A stretch of DNA of 64,000 nt, from contig CAZHYQ010000001.1 in the NCBI GenBank assembly GCA_964536805.1, positions 298,116 through 362,115 on the forward strand, read 5' to 3'. This DNA comes from Longilinea sp964536805 (GTDB lineage: Bacteria; Chloroflexota; Anaerolineae; Anaerolineales; Anaerolineaceae). The notes under the pieces were generated by a model. It did no database searches and was not told the DNA's origin. It saw only the letters and a list, made by a program, of their open reading frames with translations. Positions 15,713-24,744 of the stretch are shown piece after piece. The position numbers were made by a program, and so were the translations under genes. Each line of letters starts with the position of its first letter. Within the stretch, counting starts at the first letter, position 1.

Positions 15713-17875
15713 TCAGCTGTTTTTCGAAATCAGCGCAACCACATCCGGGAAATCGATACCCAGGCGCTGGACGGTTTCGACGGTCGGAATGCCAGCACTA
15801 GACCAGCCACGGCGCTTGTAGACTGCGTCCACCAGCAGGTCATATTGCTCTTCCTTGTATTCCCGCAACTTCGCCATTTTTTCTCTGGTCGATTTACCCG
15901 TTGGATCAAAACCGGTGTTTTCCTTCAATTGGCCGTCGTATCGCTCTGCCCGCGACTCGTATTCGATTTCCGTCGCGGGTCCCATTAACCGGTAAGGTGG
16001 GTAATCCCATTTACGCGTGCCGAATCCCAGGCGCAGGTTAAACAAGCGCTGCAAGTTATACACTCGCTCTGATGCCAGGATGATTTCGTCAATCGTGATG
16101 GGCTGCCCAGTAACCCCTTCAAATAGCCAGGTGTAGTTCTCCACGTGCTCTGGCACCTTGCCAGGTTCTTTGGCAGTTTTGTTGCTTTCGGGGATGATGT
16201 CGTTCCACGGCAATTTGCACAACCCGTGCAGGCTGAACCAGGTCCGCCACATGGGGAAGTAATGCAAAGCCTCGGCTTTGGCTTCAAATGTGGGGAGCTG
16301 TTTGTGAACCAATTCCATGAAAGTCAGCCAGGCTTCATCATGTTGTGCGCCTTTGGAAGCCAAGGCATAACCGCCCTGTTGTGCCAGAGATTCCTTGGAC
16401 ATGTATTCTGAAATCTCCATACCCTTAACTTCCATGCCGATATCCTGCATCAAGTCGGGGTCGGCGCCGTATTTCTCGGTAAACAATTGTTTCATCGAGC
16501 GCACGCCCTGTCCCACCACCACACCAAATCCTTCACCGCGCGCCATCTGGTGCAAAAGTTCCAAGGCAACATTGGCATTGCTCCATGTTAATTCCATGCC
16601 GTCCGTGATCTCTTTGGTCAGGATGCCAAGTTCATAACATTCCATGGCAAAGGCAATCGAATCGCCAACTGAAATGGTGTCGATGCCGTAGGTATCGCAG
16701 TAAAAATTTAACTCGAGCACATCCTGAGGGTCATAGATCGCCAGGTTGGATGCCAATGCGCCCAGGGTTTCATATTCAGGGCCGTCAACGAACACGATGT
16801 CGCCTTTGTAAGGACCTGTGCGTAAATGGACGTGGGGAACGCCGTGCGCACAGGCCATGGTACAGCCGTACCAGCAGCCGTCGGGTCCGCGCCGGTCATA
16901 CATTTCCTTCCAGACCTCGCCAGCCACCTGCAGTGCGCGCGGATCTGCTCCGAAGCGGAAATTTTCACAGGGAAGCAGATCAAAGCGGTTCATGATCTCG
17001 ATCAGGTAAGGCGTCCCATTACCGCGCATGTTATTTTGCGACGCATCGAAACGGGTAATTTCCGAATTGATGCGCGAGCCTGCTTTTCGAACCAATTCCG
17101 GTTTAGCACAACCATTCGGATCGCCGCCCATATCGGTGTAACGCACCACAATGGCTTTAATCTTCTTATCCCGCAGTACCGTACCAGCTCCGCCGCGCGC
17201 CGCCTGTTTATAGCGTACTTCCTCCCGGCGTGCATCCCAATAGCTGATGTTTAGACCGCACATTGGAATATGTTCAGCGGCCTGCCCGGAAGAAATGACC
17301 GAGATGCCGCGCCGCTCGCGGTCGTCTTTGCCGTAAATCTCGGTGATCAACCGGGTAACCAGGTGGGTATCTACCGGCTCTAACGGTGCTTTTTCAATCG
17401 TGACGCGGCCGTTATCGCCGTCGATAAATATAATGACGTCGGTTTCAGCTTTTCCTTGAACCTCAAGCGCATCCCAGCCTGCAAATTTGAGGTATGGACC
17501 AAAATAACCACCCCCGTTGCTGTCGATGACAGAATGGGTTAACGGTGAAATGGTGACGGCGGTCAATTTGCCGGAACCTGGATATCCGGTAATCCCTCCA
17601 ATCGGACCTCCGGCAATGACCAATTCATTGCTAGGGTCATTCCATGCGGTTCCATCTACAACCGCGTTCCACAACAGCCACATCGCAAAACCGCGCCCTC
17701 CGGTGAAGAGGTCCTTCATTTTCTGGGTAACCGGTTTGCTTGCGATCCGGGAAGATCCCAAATCAACGTAAAGTGTCCGGTTGGCATATCCCCGCTCGAC
17801 CGGGCGGCAATCGTACTGAAATTCAGCCAGGACCGAATGAGCTTCGAGCACCATTTCGGGGGTTATTTGAGTCAT
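15713..17875 (-). CDS. Aldehyde ferredoxin oxidoreductase family (tungsto/molybdopterin) enzyme
   Basis: The start is taken as ATG 17875 because GGAG lies about 9 nt upstream; a GTG at 17881 would have too short a spacing. The 720-residue protein has the AOR N-terminal pterin domain (LYVDLGSSRI, FTGGRGFAMWLL, APIGG-like GGPIGGITGYPGSGKLT) and the PEYETLGALASNL motif. Enzymes of this family oxidise aldehydes to acids with ferredoxin, or act on aromatic acyl or other substrates. The cluster cysteines read C-W-Y-G-C-T-M-A-C (C334, C338, C342), a CxxxCxxxC spacing where classic AORs have CxxCxxxC; the distal Cys is in GLCKLPWND. It stands alone with its own terminator. Cofactor metal and substrate are not determinable. 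Confidence 0.92.
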   Translation of the reverse strand: MTQITPEMVLEAHSVLAEFQYDCRPVERGYANRTLYVDLGSSRIASKPVTQKMKDLFTGGRGFAMWLLWNAVVDGTAWNDPSNELVIAGGPIGGITGYPGSGKLTAVTISPLTHSVIDSNGGGYFGPYLKFAGWDALEVQGKAETDVIIFIDGDNGRVTIEKAPLEPVDTHLVTRLITEIYGKDDRERRGISVISSGQAAEHIPMCGLNISYWDARREEVRYKQAARGGAGTVLRDKKIKAIVVRYTDMGGDPNGCAKPELVRKAGSRINSEITRFDASQNNMRGNGTPYLIEIMNRFDLLPCENFRFGADPRALQVAGEVWKEMYDRRGPDGCWYGCTMACAHGVPHVHLRTGPYKGDIVFVDGPEYETLGALASNLAIYDPQDVLELNFYCDTYGIDTISVGDSIAFAMECYELGILTKEITDGMELTWSNANVALELLHQMARGEGFGVVVGQGVRSMKQLFTEKYGADPDLMQDIGMEVKGMEISEYMSKESLAQQGGYALASKGAQHDEAWLTFMELVHKQLPTFEAKAEALHYFPMWRTWFSLHGLCKLPWNDIIPESNKTAKEPGKVPEHVENYTWLFEGVTGQPITIDEIILASERVYNLQRLFNLRLGFGTRKWDYPPYRLMGPATEIEYESRAERYDGQLKENTGFDPTGKSTREKMAKLREYKEEQYDLLVDAVYKRRGWSSAGIPTVETVQRLGIDFPDVVALISKNS

Positions 17876-18260
17876 ACGCACTCTCCTCTACCAGTTCTAA
17901 AAATAAAATAGACCACAACACAAAATTCCACTGTTACCATTATATCGGCTGTCTGCTGCCTGCCGACTTGGGGTTAATCACCCTTCCCATTGACGAATGT
18001 CATCAGTCCGCATCCGTTTATAACGATCTGGAAAAAAGCCTTTGACTTGATCCTTTGATGAGAGTAATTCATGGATTGATTGGATGCGTGTCAATTTTGC
18101 ATGGATGAGAAAGGCTTTTCAGTCCAGTGCCAGCCAAATTCCATCCACCGATCAGGGAAAGCTTTTGATGAAGTTGATCTCGATTCGCAAACCAAGTCAA
18201 TAACCGGCGAGGTAGTATAATTCCCGTTCACGACCACAAAATTACATCCGGATAATCCTT
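17876..18260. other. Divergent intergenic region between AOR and MFS genes
   Basis: 385 bp without a supported gene. TATAAT elements occur on the reverse strand near 17940 (for AOR) and on the forward strand at 18216-18221 (for the MFS gene). Neither has a clear -35 partner, and no operator palindrome was found. Confidence 0.4.
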
Positions 18261-19514
18261 GTGAATGTTCTTCGCCGCTACTCTGCTCCGGCTGACCTGG
18301 ACCCGATTCAGAGAAAAAATTATCAGAATGTCCAAATTGATGCCGTAGGTGTGGGGCTGGCCAACGCCGCCGCCCCATTTTTACCCGTATTCCTGGCCCG
18401 CATGGCAGCCAGCAGCTTCCAAATTGGCCTTTTAACTGCCATGCCTGCCTTAACCGGTCTGATTCTCTCCTTGCCTTTGGGTAGTTTCCTACAAAAACAA
18501 CGCAATGTTGTGCCCTGGTTCAGCATCACCCGCCTCGGCGTTATTTTTTGTTATGCCTTAACCGGGTTTGCTTCCATGTTGCTGCCAGAAAAATGGGTCG
18601 TGCCGGGGGTCCTTTTAATCTGGGCACTGGCCACCATTCCACAAAACATGCTATCGATTTGTTTTTCAGTGGTAATGAACGCTGTGGCTGGGTCGAAGGG
18701 CCGCTTTGAATTAATGGCAAGGCGCTGGACGATATTAGGCTTTACTACGGCAATTGCGGTCTTTTTCATTGGCCAACGCCTGGATAAAATCGTATTCCCG
18801 GTCAACTACCAACAGGTTTTCATCGCGCTTTCCATCGGCGGTCTGATCAGTTATTTTTTCTCCCGGCGGATTGCCATTCCCGACTCAATTCCCCAACCCG
18901 CTATCCAGGGAAAATCTATACGGGAAAATATTCGCGGCTACATTGAGCCAATCAAACTTGAGAAGCCGTTTATCTCATTTGTTTTAAAGCGATTCTTCTA
19001 CACATCCGGGATCGCTCTGGCAACACCGTTATTTCCGCTCTATTTTGTCCGGGTGGTGAAATTGCCAGATAGCTGGATCGCTCTGATAAGCACAACTCAA
19101 ACTGCCATATTGATCATCGGTTACCTTTTTTGGACTCGTCAATCCCGTACGCGCGGATCGCGCAATGTTTTGTTATGGTCGACCTTTGGACTATCGTTAT
19201 ATCCCTTTCTGGCAGCCATGACCCGCGTACCTACCATCATTACCATCTTTGCAGGCATCGCTGGCATTTTTCAAGCCGGCCTGGATCTTGTTTTTTTCGA
19301 TGAGTTGATGAAAACCGTTCCGCCTGACAAAAGCGCAACCTTTGTGTCGGTCGGTAATATGTTTCAATATTTGGCTCAGATTGTCTCGCCGCTGTTAGGA
19401 ACTTCGCTGTCAGAATGGATCGGGATCGGACCGGCGTTAATTTTCGCCTCGGTCATCCGCATCATAGGCTTTGGCTTATTTTTATGGAGTAAACCTTCCG
19501 CTCAAGGGTATTAG
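18261..19514 (+). CDS. Major facilitator superfamily transporter
   Basis: The 417-residue protein has about twelve hydrophobic helices split into halves around residue ~210, with a positively charged central loop (KSIRENIRGYIEPIKLEKPF). The N-terminal half carries ANAAAPFLPVFLARMAASSFQIGLLTAMPALTG, an MFS motif A region. The start is GTG at 18261; the ribosome binding site is weak, so a later start is possible. No adjacent gene reveals the substrate. Confidence 0.82.
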   Translation: MNVLRRYSAPADLDPIQRKNYQNVQIDAVGVGLANAAAPFLPVFLARMAASSFQIGLLTAMPALTGLILSLPLGSFLQKQRNVVPWFSITRLGVIFCYALTGFASMLLPEKWVVPGVLLIWALATIPQNMLSICFSVVMNAVAGSKGRFELMARRWTILGFTTAIAVFFIGQRLDKIVFPVNYQQVFIALSIGGLISYFFSRRIAIPDSIPQPAIQGKSIRENIRGYIEPIKLEKPFISFVLKRFFYTSGIALATPLFPLYFVRVVKLPDSWIALISTTQTAILIIGYLFWTRQSRTRGSRNVLLWSTFGLSLYPFLAAMTRVPTIITIFAGIAGIFQAGLDLVFFDELMKTVPPDKSATFVSVGNMFQYLAQIVSPLLGTSLSEWIGIGPALIFASVIRIIGFGLFLWSKPSAQGY

Positions 19515-19579
19515 CATCTCCCATGCCGCTTTGACCATCCAGCATCTGTTTGGTATAGTTAATTTGCAGGAGCAATTGG

Positions 19580-20797
19580 ATGGTCATTTTGGGAAAATGG
19601 CAACAAAAGTCTATATCGCTTAGTATCAAGCCGAATTCAATAACCATCAGCATCGAAGATCCTGATGGATCAAGCGTATTGAGCTATGATCTTCATGGCC
19701 GTTTATGGACTGCTCTCTTGCGCCAGGTTTCCTACCGGCGCGGGTTAAATGGAAAAGTGGTAGCCAAGTGGTTCGCCAACGGCTTGCAGCGCGAGCGCCG
19801 CTGGCTGTCGCCTGCCGAATGCGATGCTTTGCTGACCGAATGCCAACAAATCGTACGTTCCCTGATTCAAGCGCTCTCAAAGGGTGATGCACAATTATCA
19901 ACGCCGTTGGCACCTTTTGATTATGAGCTGATTAATCATGCAGCAGCCTTTTCGCCGTATCAGGCTGCCCTGGACGAACAGCACTTTGCAAAGTTATACA
20001 AACCAGTCGGCATATTGCCGCCTGATCAGTATATGGCTTTGGTTTTACAATTGACCGAGGGTTGTGCATTTAATACCTGTACCTTCTGTACTTTTTACCG
20101 CGATCGACCTTTTCGAATTAAACAACCCGACGAATTCCAAAAGCATCTTCACGATATCCGGGATTTTTTGGGTGAAGGATTAAGCCTGCGACGGACGATT
20201 TTCCTGGGCGATGCCAATGCCTTGATCGTGCCGATGCCGCAGCTCACCGTTTTGATGGAAAAAGTCCATCGCGTGTACGACGTGGAAAAAATGGGCGGCA
20301 TTTTTGCATTCCTGGATGGTTTTAGTGGAGAAAAGAAAAGCCAGGCCGATTATCAGATTTTGGCGAACCTTGGACTGAAACGAATTTATCTTGGATTGGA
20401 ATCAGGCGACCCTGACCTGCTGCGTCTCCTGAAAAAACCAGGCGAACCGGCCGATGTCATTTCTTCGGTTCAAGGCATGAAAAAAGCCGGCCTAGCGGTG
20501 GGACTCATCGTGTTGCTTGGCGCCGGCGGCCATCGTTTCGAACAGAGCCATATTCGCGAAACGATTCGAGTGCTTAATCAGATGCCTCTGGATGCCGACG
20601 ACCTGATCTATTTCTCCGAGCTGATTGAATCGGAGGGTATGCCGTATGTTCAGACGGCTTATGCAAACCATCTTTTTCCCCTGACATCCGGTGAACGCAT
20701 TCAACAAGGGGAAATTATTGAAGCGGGATTGCGCTTTTCAGAGGCCGGCGGTACGCCGCACATCAGCCGATACGATATCCGCGAATTCGTCTACTAG
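19580..20797 (+). CDS. Radical SAM protein with C-x4-C-x2-C cluster motif
   Basis: The 405-residue protein has a radical SAM barrel from about residue 150. The cluster loop is TEGCAFNTCTFCTFY (C162, C167, C170), one residue longer than the canonical CxxxCxxC; related TEGCxxNxCTFC loops are known in an Elp3/YgiQ-like subset. Further barrel motifs are FLGDANAL, LKRIYLGLESGDPDLLRLLKKPG and VGLIVLLGAGG, which support SAM binding. The N-terminal ~130 residues do not match a domain I know. The start ATG follows AGGAG. The gene lies 2 nt before the Mut7-C gene, suggesting coupled expression. Reaction unknown. Confidence 0.85.
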   Translation: MVILGKWQQKSISLSIKPNSITISIEDPDGSSVLSYDLHGRLWTALLRQVSYRRGLNGKVVAKWFANGLQRERRWLSPAECDALLTECQQIVRSLIQALSKGDAQLSTPLAPFDYELINHAAAFSPYQAALDEQHFAKLYKPVGILPPDQYMALVLQLTEGCAFNTCTFCTFYRDRPFRIKQPDEFQKHLHDIRDFLGEGLSLRRTIFLGDANALIVPMPQLTVLMEKVHRVYDVEKMGGIFAFLDGFSGEKKSQADYQILANLGLKRIYLGLESGDPDLLRLLKKPGEPADVISSVQGMKKAGLAVGLIVLLGAGGHRFEQSHIRETIRVLNQMPLDADDLIYFSELIESEGMPYVQTAYANHLFPLTSGERIQQGEIIEAGLRFSEAGGTPHISRYDIREFVY

Positions 20798-20799
20798 CA

Positions 20800-21522
20800 A
20801 TGAATTCGCTTCAAATTCTCATATTGGATAACCTGAATGATTTTTTACCCGCCCGTCTGCGGGGTCAGGCAGTGACCATCGAATTTGGAAATAACCAATC
20901 TTTCAAGCATCTGATCGAATCAATTGGCGTCCCCCACCCCGAAATTGCCGGAATACGGGTAAATGGTCAACCTGGCGAGCTAAGCGAAATCGCACTAAAT
21001 GGTTCAACGGTTGAAGTGATTTCTTATGCAGATGGCGATTCGCGCATTCGACCGCCAGCCATCTGTTTTGTCCTGGACTGTCATCTGGGAAAGCTGGCAT
21101 CCTATCTTCGCATTCTCGGTTTCGACGTCGAATATGCCAATGATGCAAAGGATAAAACACTCGCTGAAATTTCAGCACTTGAAAAACGCATTTTACTGAC
21201 CCGCGACCGCGGCTTACTCAAGCGCAATCGAATCCAATTTGGTTATTTCATCCGCAGCCAAGACCCGCGAAATCAATTGCTTGCGGTCATCCACCGCTAT
21301 GGTTTATACAATGAAATCCATCCCTTTACACGCTGTCCGCTTTGCAATGGGTGCCTGCAACCTGCGGCAAAAAGCGATGTGATTGATCTGTTGCCCGTCA
21401 AAACCCGCACCTTCTTCGATTGTTTTTGGCAATGTGATTCCTGTGGAAAGGTTTACTGGCGAGGGTCGCACTATCAACGTATCCAGGAATGGATGAAACA
21501 ATTTCTGAGAATTCCCGAATAA
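20800..21522 (+). CDS. Ubiquitin-like/Mut7-C RNase-type fusion protein
   Basis: Residues ~1-80 resemble a ThiS/MoaD-type beta-grasp domain (Mut7-C ubiquitin), and residues ~85-235 the Mut7-C PIN-like nuclease domain. ICFVLDCHLGKLASYLRILGFDVEYANDAKD and RILLTRDRGLLKR supply the acidic residues expected at the metal site. A C-terminal zinc ribbon is formed by CPLCNGC and CDSCGKVYW. The combination is known in bacteria as an uncharacterised family thought to act on RNA. It follows the radical SAM gene by 2 nt. Confidence 0.85.
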   Translation: MNSLQILILDNLNDFLPARLRGQAVTIEFGNNQSFKHLIESIGVPHPEIAGIRVNGQPGELSEIALNGSTVEVISYADGDSRIRPPAICFVLDCHLGKLASYLRILGFDVEYANDAKDKTLAEISALEKRILLTRDRGLLKRNRIQFGYFIRSQDPRNQLLAVIHRYGLYNEIHPFTRCPLCNGCLQPAAKSDVIDLLPVKTRTFFDCFWQCDSCGKVYWRGSHYQRIQEWMKQFLRIPE

Positions 21523-21570
21523 TAAAGGAAACACAGGTACAATTTACCCAGGTGTAACCGGAGAACTTCG

Positions 21571-22584
21571 TTGAAACTGCCTTATCCTGTTGGAAAACTG
21601 CCTCCCGCCATTCTCTCCAGCCTCCTGGCGAATGCGCCTTCATTTGATGACCGGATCCGTCTTGGCCCGGGCATTGGCCTGGATTGCGCGGTGGTGGATG
21701 GCGGCGATTTCTATTGGGTATTCAAAGCGGAACCCATCACTTTTGCCACTGACCAAATTGGCCGGTATGCAGTAGAAGTTGCCAGTAATGACATTGCGAC
21801 CACTGGTGCAGAACCGCGCTTCTTGTTGCTCACTGTATTGCTGCCGGAGGGTCGCACCGATGAAGCCCTGATCCGCTCGATCAGCGATCAGGTTTTCACT
21901 GTCTGCCGGCAGCAGCGTATCTCTGTTCTGGGCGGCCATACCGAGGTGACACACGGCATTGACCGGCCGCTGCTGGCTGTCACAATGATTGGCGAAGTGG
22001 CAAAAGAAAAACTGGTTACGCCCCAGGGTGCGCAGCCGGGCGACGCGCTGCTGCTCACAAAAGGCATACCCATCGAAGCTACAGCATTATTATCCAGGGA
22101 ATTTCCAGACAGGCTGAGACCCTTTTTGACACCTGGAGAGATCGATGAATCCGCCTCGTATCTCAATAACCCGGGCATCAGTATTTTGAAGGATGCCCAG
22201 GTAGCTTTAGCAGCCGGCCGGGTGACCGCTATGCATGATCCAACTGAAGGCGGTTTATCTGCGGCACTGTGGGAATTAGCCCAGGCATGCGGCAGCAGCA
22301 TCGTTTTTGACCCGTCGGCAGTGAAGATTTCTGACCTTTCAACGCGCATCTGTCAGGCTTTCGCATTGGATCCATTCGCCACCCTTGCCTCGGGAGCGTT
22401 GCTTTTAACGGTCCACCCGGATGATGTAAATGCCGTCCTGGCGGCATTTCAGAACAATGAAATTGCTGCGAGCCAAATCGGTGTAATCACGGATGGCGAT
22501 GGGAAAGTCTTCACGGTGGCTGGCGGACAGGCTAGCCCATGGCCTTATCCGGAACGCGATGAGATCGGGAAAGCTTACCAATAA
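21571..22584 (+). CDS. AIR-synthase-like (PurM/HypE-type) protein
   Basis: The 337-residue protein has the PurM-like N-terminal domain (DDRIRLGPGIGLDCAVVDGGDF, ATDQIGRYAVEVASNDIATTGAEPRFLLLTVLLPEG) and C-terminal AIRS_C domain (GDALLLTKGIPIEATALLSREF, MHDPTEGGLSAALWELAQAC). The closest familiar relatives are HypE, which dehydrates thiocarbamate in NiFe hydrogenase maturation, and ThiL/SelD. The C-terminal PRIC cysteine motif of HypE is absent and no hydrogenase genes are nearby, so the function stays open. The start is TTG at 21571, 7 nt behind GGAG. Confidence 0.82.
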   Translation: MKLPYPVGKLPPAILSSLLANAPSFDDRIRLGPGIGLDCAVVDGGDFYWVFKAEPITFATDQIGRYAVEVASNDIATTGAEPRFLLLTVLLPEGRTDEALIRSISDQVFTVCRQQRISVLGGHTEVTHGIDRPLLAVTMIGEVAKEKLVTPQGAQPGDALLLTKGIPIEATALLSREFPDRLRPFLTPGEIDESASYLNNPGISILKDAQVALAAGRVTAMHDPTEGGLSAALWELAQACGSSIVFDPSAVKISDLSTRICQAFALDPFATLASGALLLTVHPDDVNAVLAAFQNNEIAASQIGVITDGDGKVFTVAGGQASPWPYPERDEIGKAYQ

Positions 22585-22601
22585 GGGTCAGGGAAGAATT
22601 T

Positions 22602-23591
22602 ATGCCGCTCGCGATCTCCATCTTGTTTGGCTTCGTCCCAATGTTTCTCTTTGCGGCTATCGTCTACTGGCTGGACCGGTATGAAAAAGAGCCGCGCCTG
22701 TTGTTGGGCGGCGTCTTTTTGTGGGGAGCTGTGGTTGCCGCGGGTGCCGCCTTTCTCCTGAATACGGGCATCGGTCTGGGCGTGTATTTGTTGACTGGTT
22801 CAGAAACCGCCGCTGAACTGAGTACCACTTCACTAATCGCACCCGTTGTCGAAGAAACCGTCAAAGGCCTGGCAGTACTGCTGGTCTTTTTATTGGCAAA
22901 CAAAGAATTCGATTCAATCCTGGATGGCATTGTTTATGCAGCGGTTGCTGCGCTGGGTTTCGCCGCCACTGAAAATGCTTATTACATTTACAATTTTGGA
23001 TACCTTCAGGAAGGGTATTCCGGCCTATTTCAAATGGCATTCATCCGGATTGTATTGGTGGGATGGCAGCACCCCTTCTTCACCTCCTTTATTGGCATTG
23101 GACTGGCAGCCGCCCGGTTAAGTCGCAGCCAGGGGCTCAAAATCCTGCTGCCATTGTTGGGTTTGGGTGTTTCGATCCTGGCGCACGCAGTGCACAACTC
23201 CATGGCACAGTTCCTTTCCGGCCTGGGGGGACTTGCCATCACATCTTTGGCGGACTGGATCGGTTGGATATTTTTATTCGGTTTCATGGTTTATATGATC
23301 TGGCGCGAAAACCAACTTCTTCAGGTACAACTCAAAGAAGAAATGCAATTGGGCATCATTACGCCCGTGCAATATCAAAATGCCTGCTCTTTTTGGAGAC
23401 CCGCGCTGCCCAGAGCGAAATCGATGAATAGAACCCAGCGTTCTCAAGCAAACCGTTTTTACCAGGTCTGCGCAGAATTATCGCATAAAAAAAACCAGCT
23501 CTCCCTTCTTGGCGATGAGCACGGGAACGGGGATATCATCACCAAGTTACGGGGGGAACTCCAACAGTTATCGATCAGCCTGACTGGTTGA
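22602..23591 (+). CDS. PrsW-family intramembrane metalloprotease
   Basis: The 329-residue protein has about eight membrane helices in residues 1-245 and a charged cytoplasmic tail of ~80 residues. PrsW signatures are visible: APVVEETVKGLAVL (EExxK, metal/catalytic Glu), GFAATENAYYI, WQHPFFTSFIGIGLAAARL and HAVHNSMAQF. PrsW cleaves anti-sigma factors in Bacillus; no anti-sigma factor gene is near. It begins 17 nt behind the AIRS-like gene. Confidence 0.88.
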   Translation: MPLAISILFGFVPMFLFAAIVYWLDRYEKEPRLLLGGVFLWGAVVAAGAAFLLNTGIGLGVYLLTGSETAAELSTTSLIAPVVEETVKGLAVLLVFLLANKEFDSILDGIVYAAVAALGFAATENAYYIYNFGYLQEGYSGLFQMAFIRIVLVGWQHPFFTSFIGIGLAAARLSRSQGLKILLPLLGLGVSILAHAVHNSMAQFLSGLGGLAITSLADWIGWIFLFGFMVYMIWRENQLLQVQLKEEMQLGIITPVQYQNACSFWRPALPRAKSMNRTQRSQANRFYQVCAELSHKKNQLSLLGDEHGNGDIITKLRGELQQLSISLTG

Positions 23592-23639
23592 AATCTTGTT
23601 CAAGATCTTGAATGCTGGTAGAATTGTCCAGGCAAGATT

Positions 23640-23711
23640 GTCCCTATAGCGCAATGGATAGAGCGCCAGCCTCCGAAGCTGGAAGTGACGGTTCGAGTCC
23701 GTCTAGGGACA
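23640..23711 (+). tRNA. tRNA-Arg (CCG)
   Basis: The cloverleaf has acceptor GTCCCTA/TAGGGAC, anticodon stem CCAGC/GCTGG around loop CTCCGAA (anticodon CCG), and T-arm GACGG-TTCGAGT-CCGTC. The D-stem GCGC/GAGC has one G-A mismatch. CCA is not encoded. Confidence 0.93.
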
Positions 23712-23713
23712 CC

Positions 23714-23740
23714 TGAACCCGCCCATCGGCGGGTTCATTC
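23714..23740 (+). terminator. Terminator behind tRNA-Arg
   Basis: Ten-bp stem TGAACCCGCC/GGCGGGTTCA with CATC loop, followed by TTCTT. Confidence 0.7.
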
Positions 23741-23860
23741 TTAACCATTTCTAATGGAAGATATATGATTTTTATATATTTTGCCGGTAAGATTAAAATG
23801 GATTAGGGTTACACTATTGATTGCTGCACGTGGTGTCAGGTGTTTTAGAAAGGATTGAAC

Positions 23861-24553
23861 ATGTTTTTCGGTGGATACGGAATTTACCTGTTATTCAGCT
23901 TGCCTGCTTTACTGCTCGGGTTGTGGGCGCAATACAAGGTAAAAGCCGCTTTTGATCACTATTCGAAAGTACGCAATTTTACCGGACTGACGGGCGCCGA
24001 AGTTGCCCGGCGAATGTTGGATAGCAACGGACTAAACAATGTTCAGATCGAAGAAGTTCAAGGATTTCTCAGCGATCACTACGACCCCTCCAAACGTGTT
24101 TTACGTCTGAGTCCAGTGGTCTACCGCGCGAACAGCCTGGCGGCGGCCGGCGTTGCCGCACACGAATCCGGCCATGCGGTGCAGCATGCCGAGGGATATG
24201 CTGCCTTGAATTTCCGAACAGCCATGGTTCCCAGCGTTCAAATCGGCAGCTGGCTTGGCCCGGTCATTTTTATGTTGGGCTACTTCTTTTCCTCCAATTC
24301 GCTAGCCTGGGTCGGCGTGGGGTTGTTCGGCGCAACCGCTTTATTTGCCCTCGTCACGCTGCCAGTTGAACTGGATGCCACCCGCCGCGCGAAAGCATGG
24401 CTCAGCACCAGCGGGGTCATATACAATACCGAAATGGAAGGTGTCAATCGCGTTTTGGATGCTGCAGCCCTCACCTATGTTGCTGCTGCCATCCAGGCTA
24501 TTTCGACGGTTTTGTACTACGTCTTTCTCCTGCTCGGCCGCCGGCGCGACTGA
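23861..24553 (+). CDS. YugP-type membrane zinc metallopeptidase
   Basis: The ATG at 23861 is preceded by AAAGGA at a 6-nt spacing, so it is preferred over TTG 23855. The 230-residue protein has an N-terminal membrane helix, then a zinc peptidase domain with AAHESGHAVQHAEGYAALNFR near residue 105 (HExxH), and two hydrophobic segments (~130-165, and near the C-terminus). ELDATRRAKAWL may hold the third ligand or a structural Asp. This matches the YugP/neutral zinc metallopeptidase family, whose substrates are not known. It is monocistronic and has its own terminator. Confidence 0.87.
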   Translation: MFFGGYGIYLLFSLPALLLGLWAQYKVKAAFDHYSKVRNFTGLTGAEVARRMLDSNGLNNVQIEEVQGFLSDHYDPSKRVLRLSPVVYRANSLAAAGVAAHESGHAVQHAEGYAALNFRTAMVPSVQIGSWLGPVIFMLGYFFSSNSLAWVGVGLFGATALFALVTLPVELDATRRAKAWLSTSGVIYNTEMEGVNRVLDAAALTYVAAAIQAISTVLYYVFLLLGRRRD

Positions 24554-24571
24554 ATGGATTTGTGAATAAAG

Positions 24572-24598
24572 AACGGGCCAATTTGCGCCCGTTTTTTA
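24572..24598 (+). terminator. Terminator of the zinc peptidase gene
   Basis: AACGGGC and GCCCGTT (572-578 and 587-593 of the 24 kb block) pair, followed by T6. Confidence 0.85.
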
Positions 24599-24615
24599 AT
24601 TACCAAAACGGCACC

Positions 24616-24637
24616 AATTGTTACGAACTTCACAATT
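24616..24637. promoter_or_regulatory. Candidate Rex operator upstream of rex
   Basis: The 22-bp imperfect palindrome begins AATTGTTA and ends TCACAATT, with 6 bp between. It fits the Rex consensus TTGTnA-n6-TnACAA. It lies just upstream of a -10 element TATAAT at 24664-24669, and so could mediate NADH-responsive autoregulation. Confidence 0.6.
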
Positions 24638-24744
24638 CCTTCAACATTCCGCCAACTTAACGCTATAATGGATTAGTGAGATGTTCGGTCGAAATTCGCC
24701 GAATAATACCCAATCGGATGGATGAATCAATTACAGGGACAATC

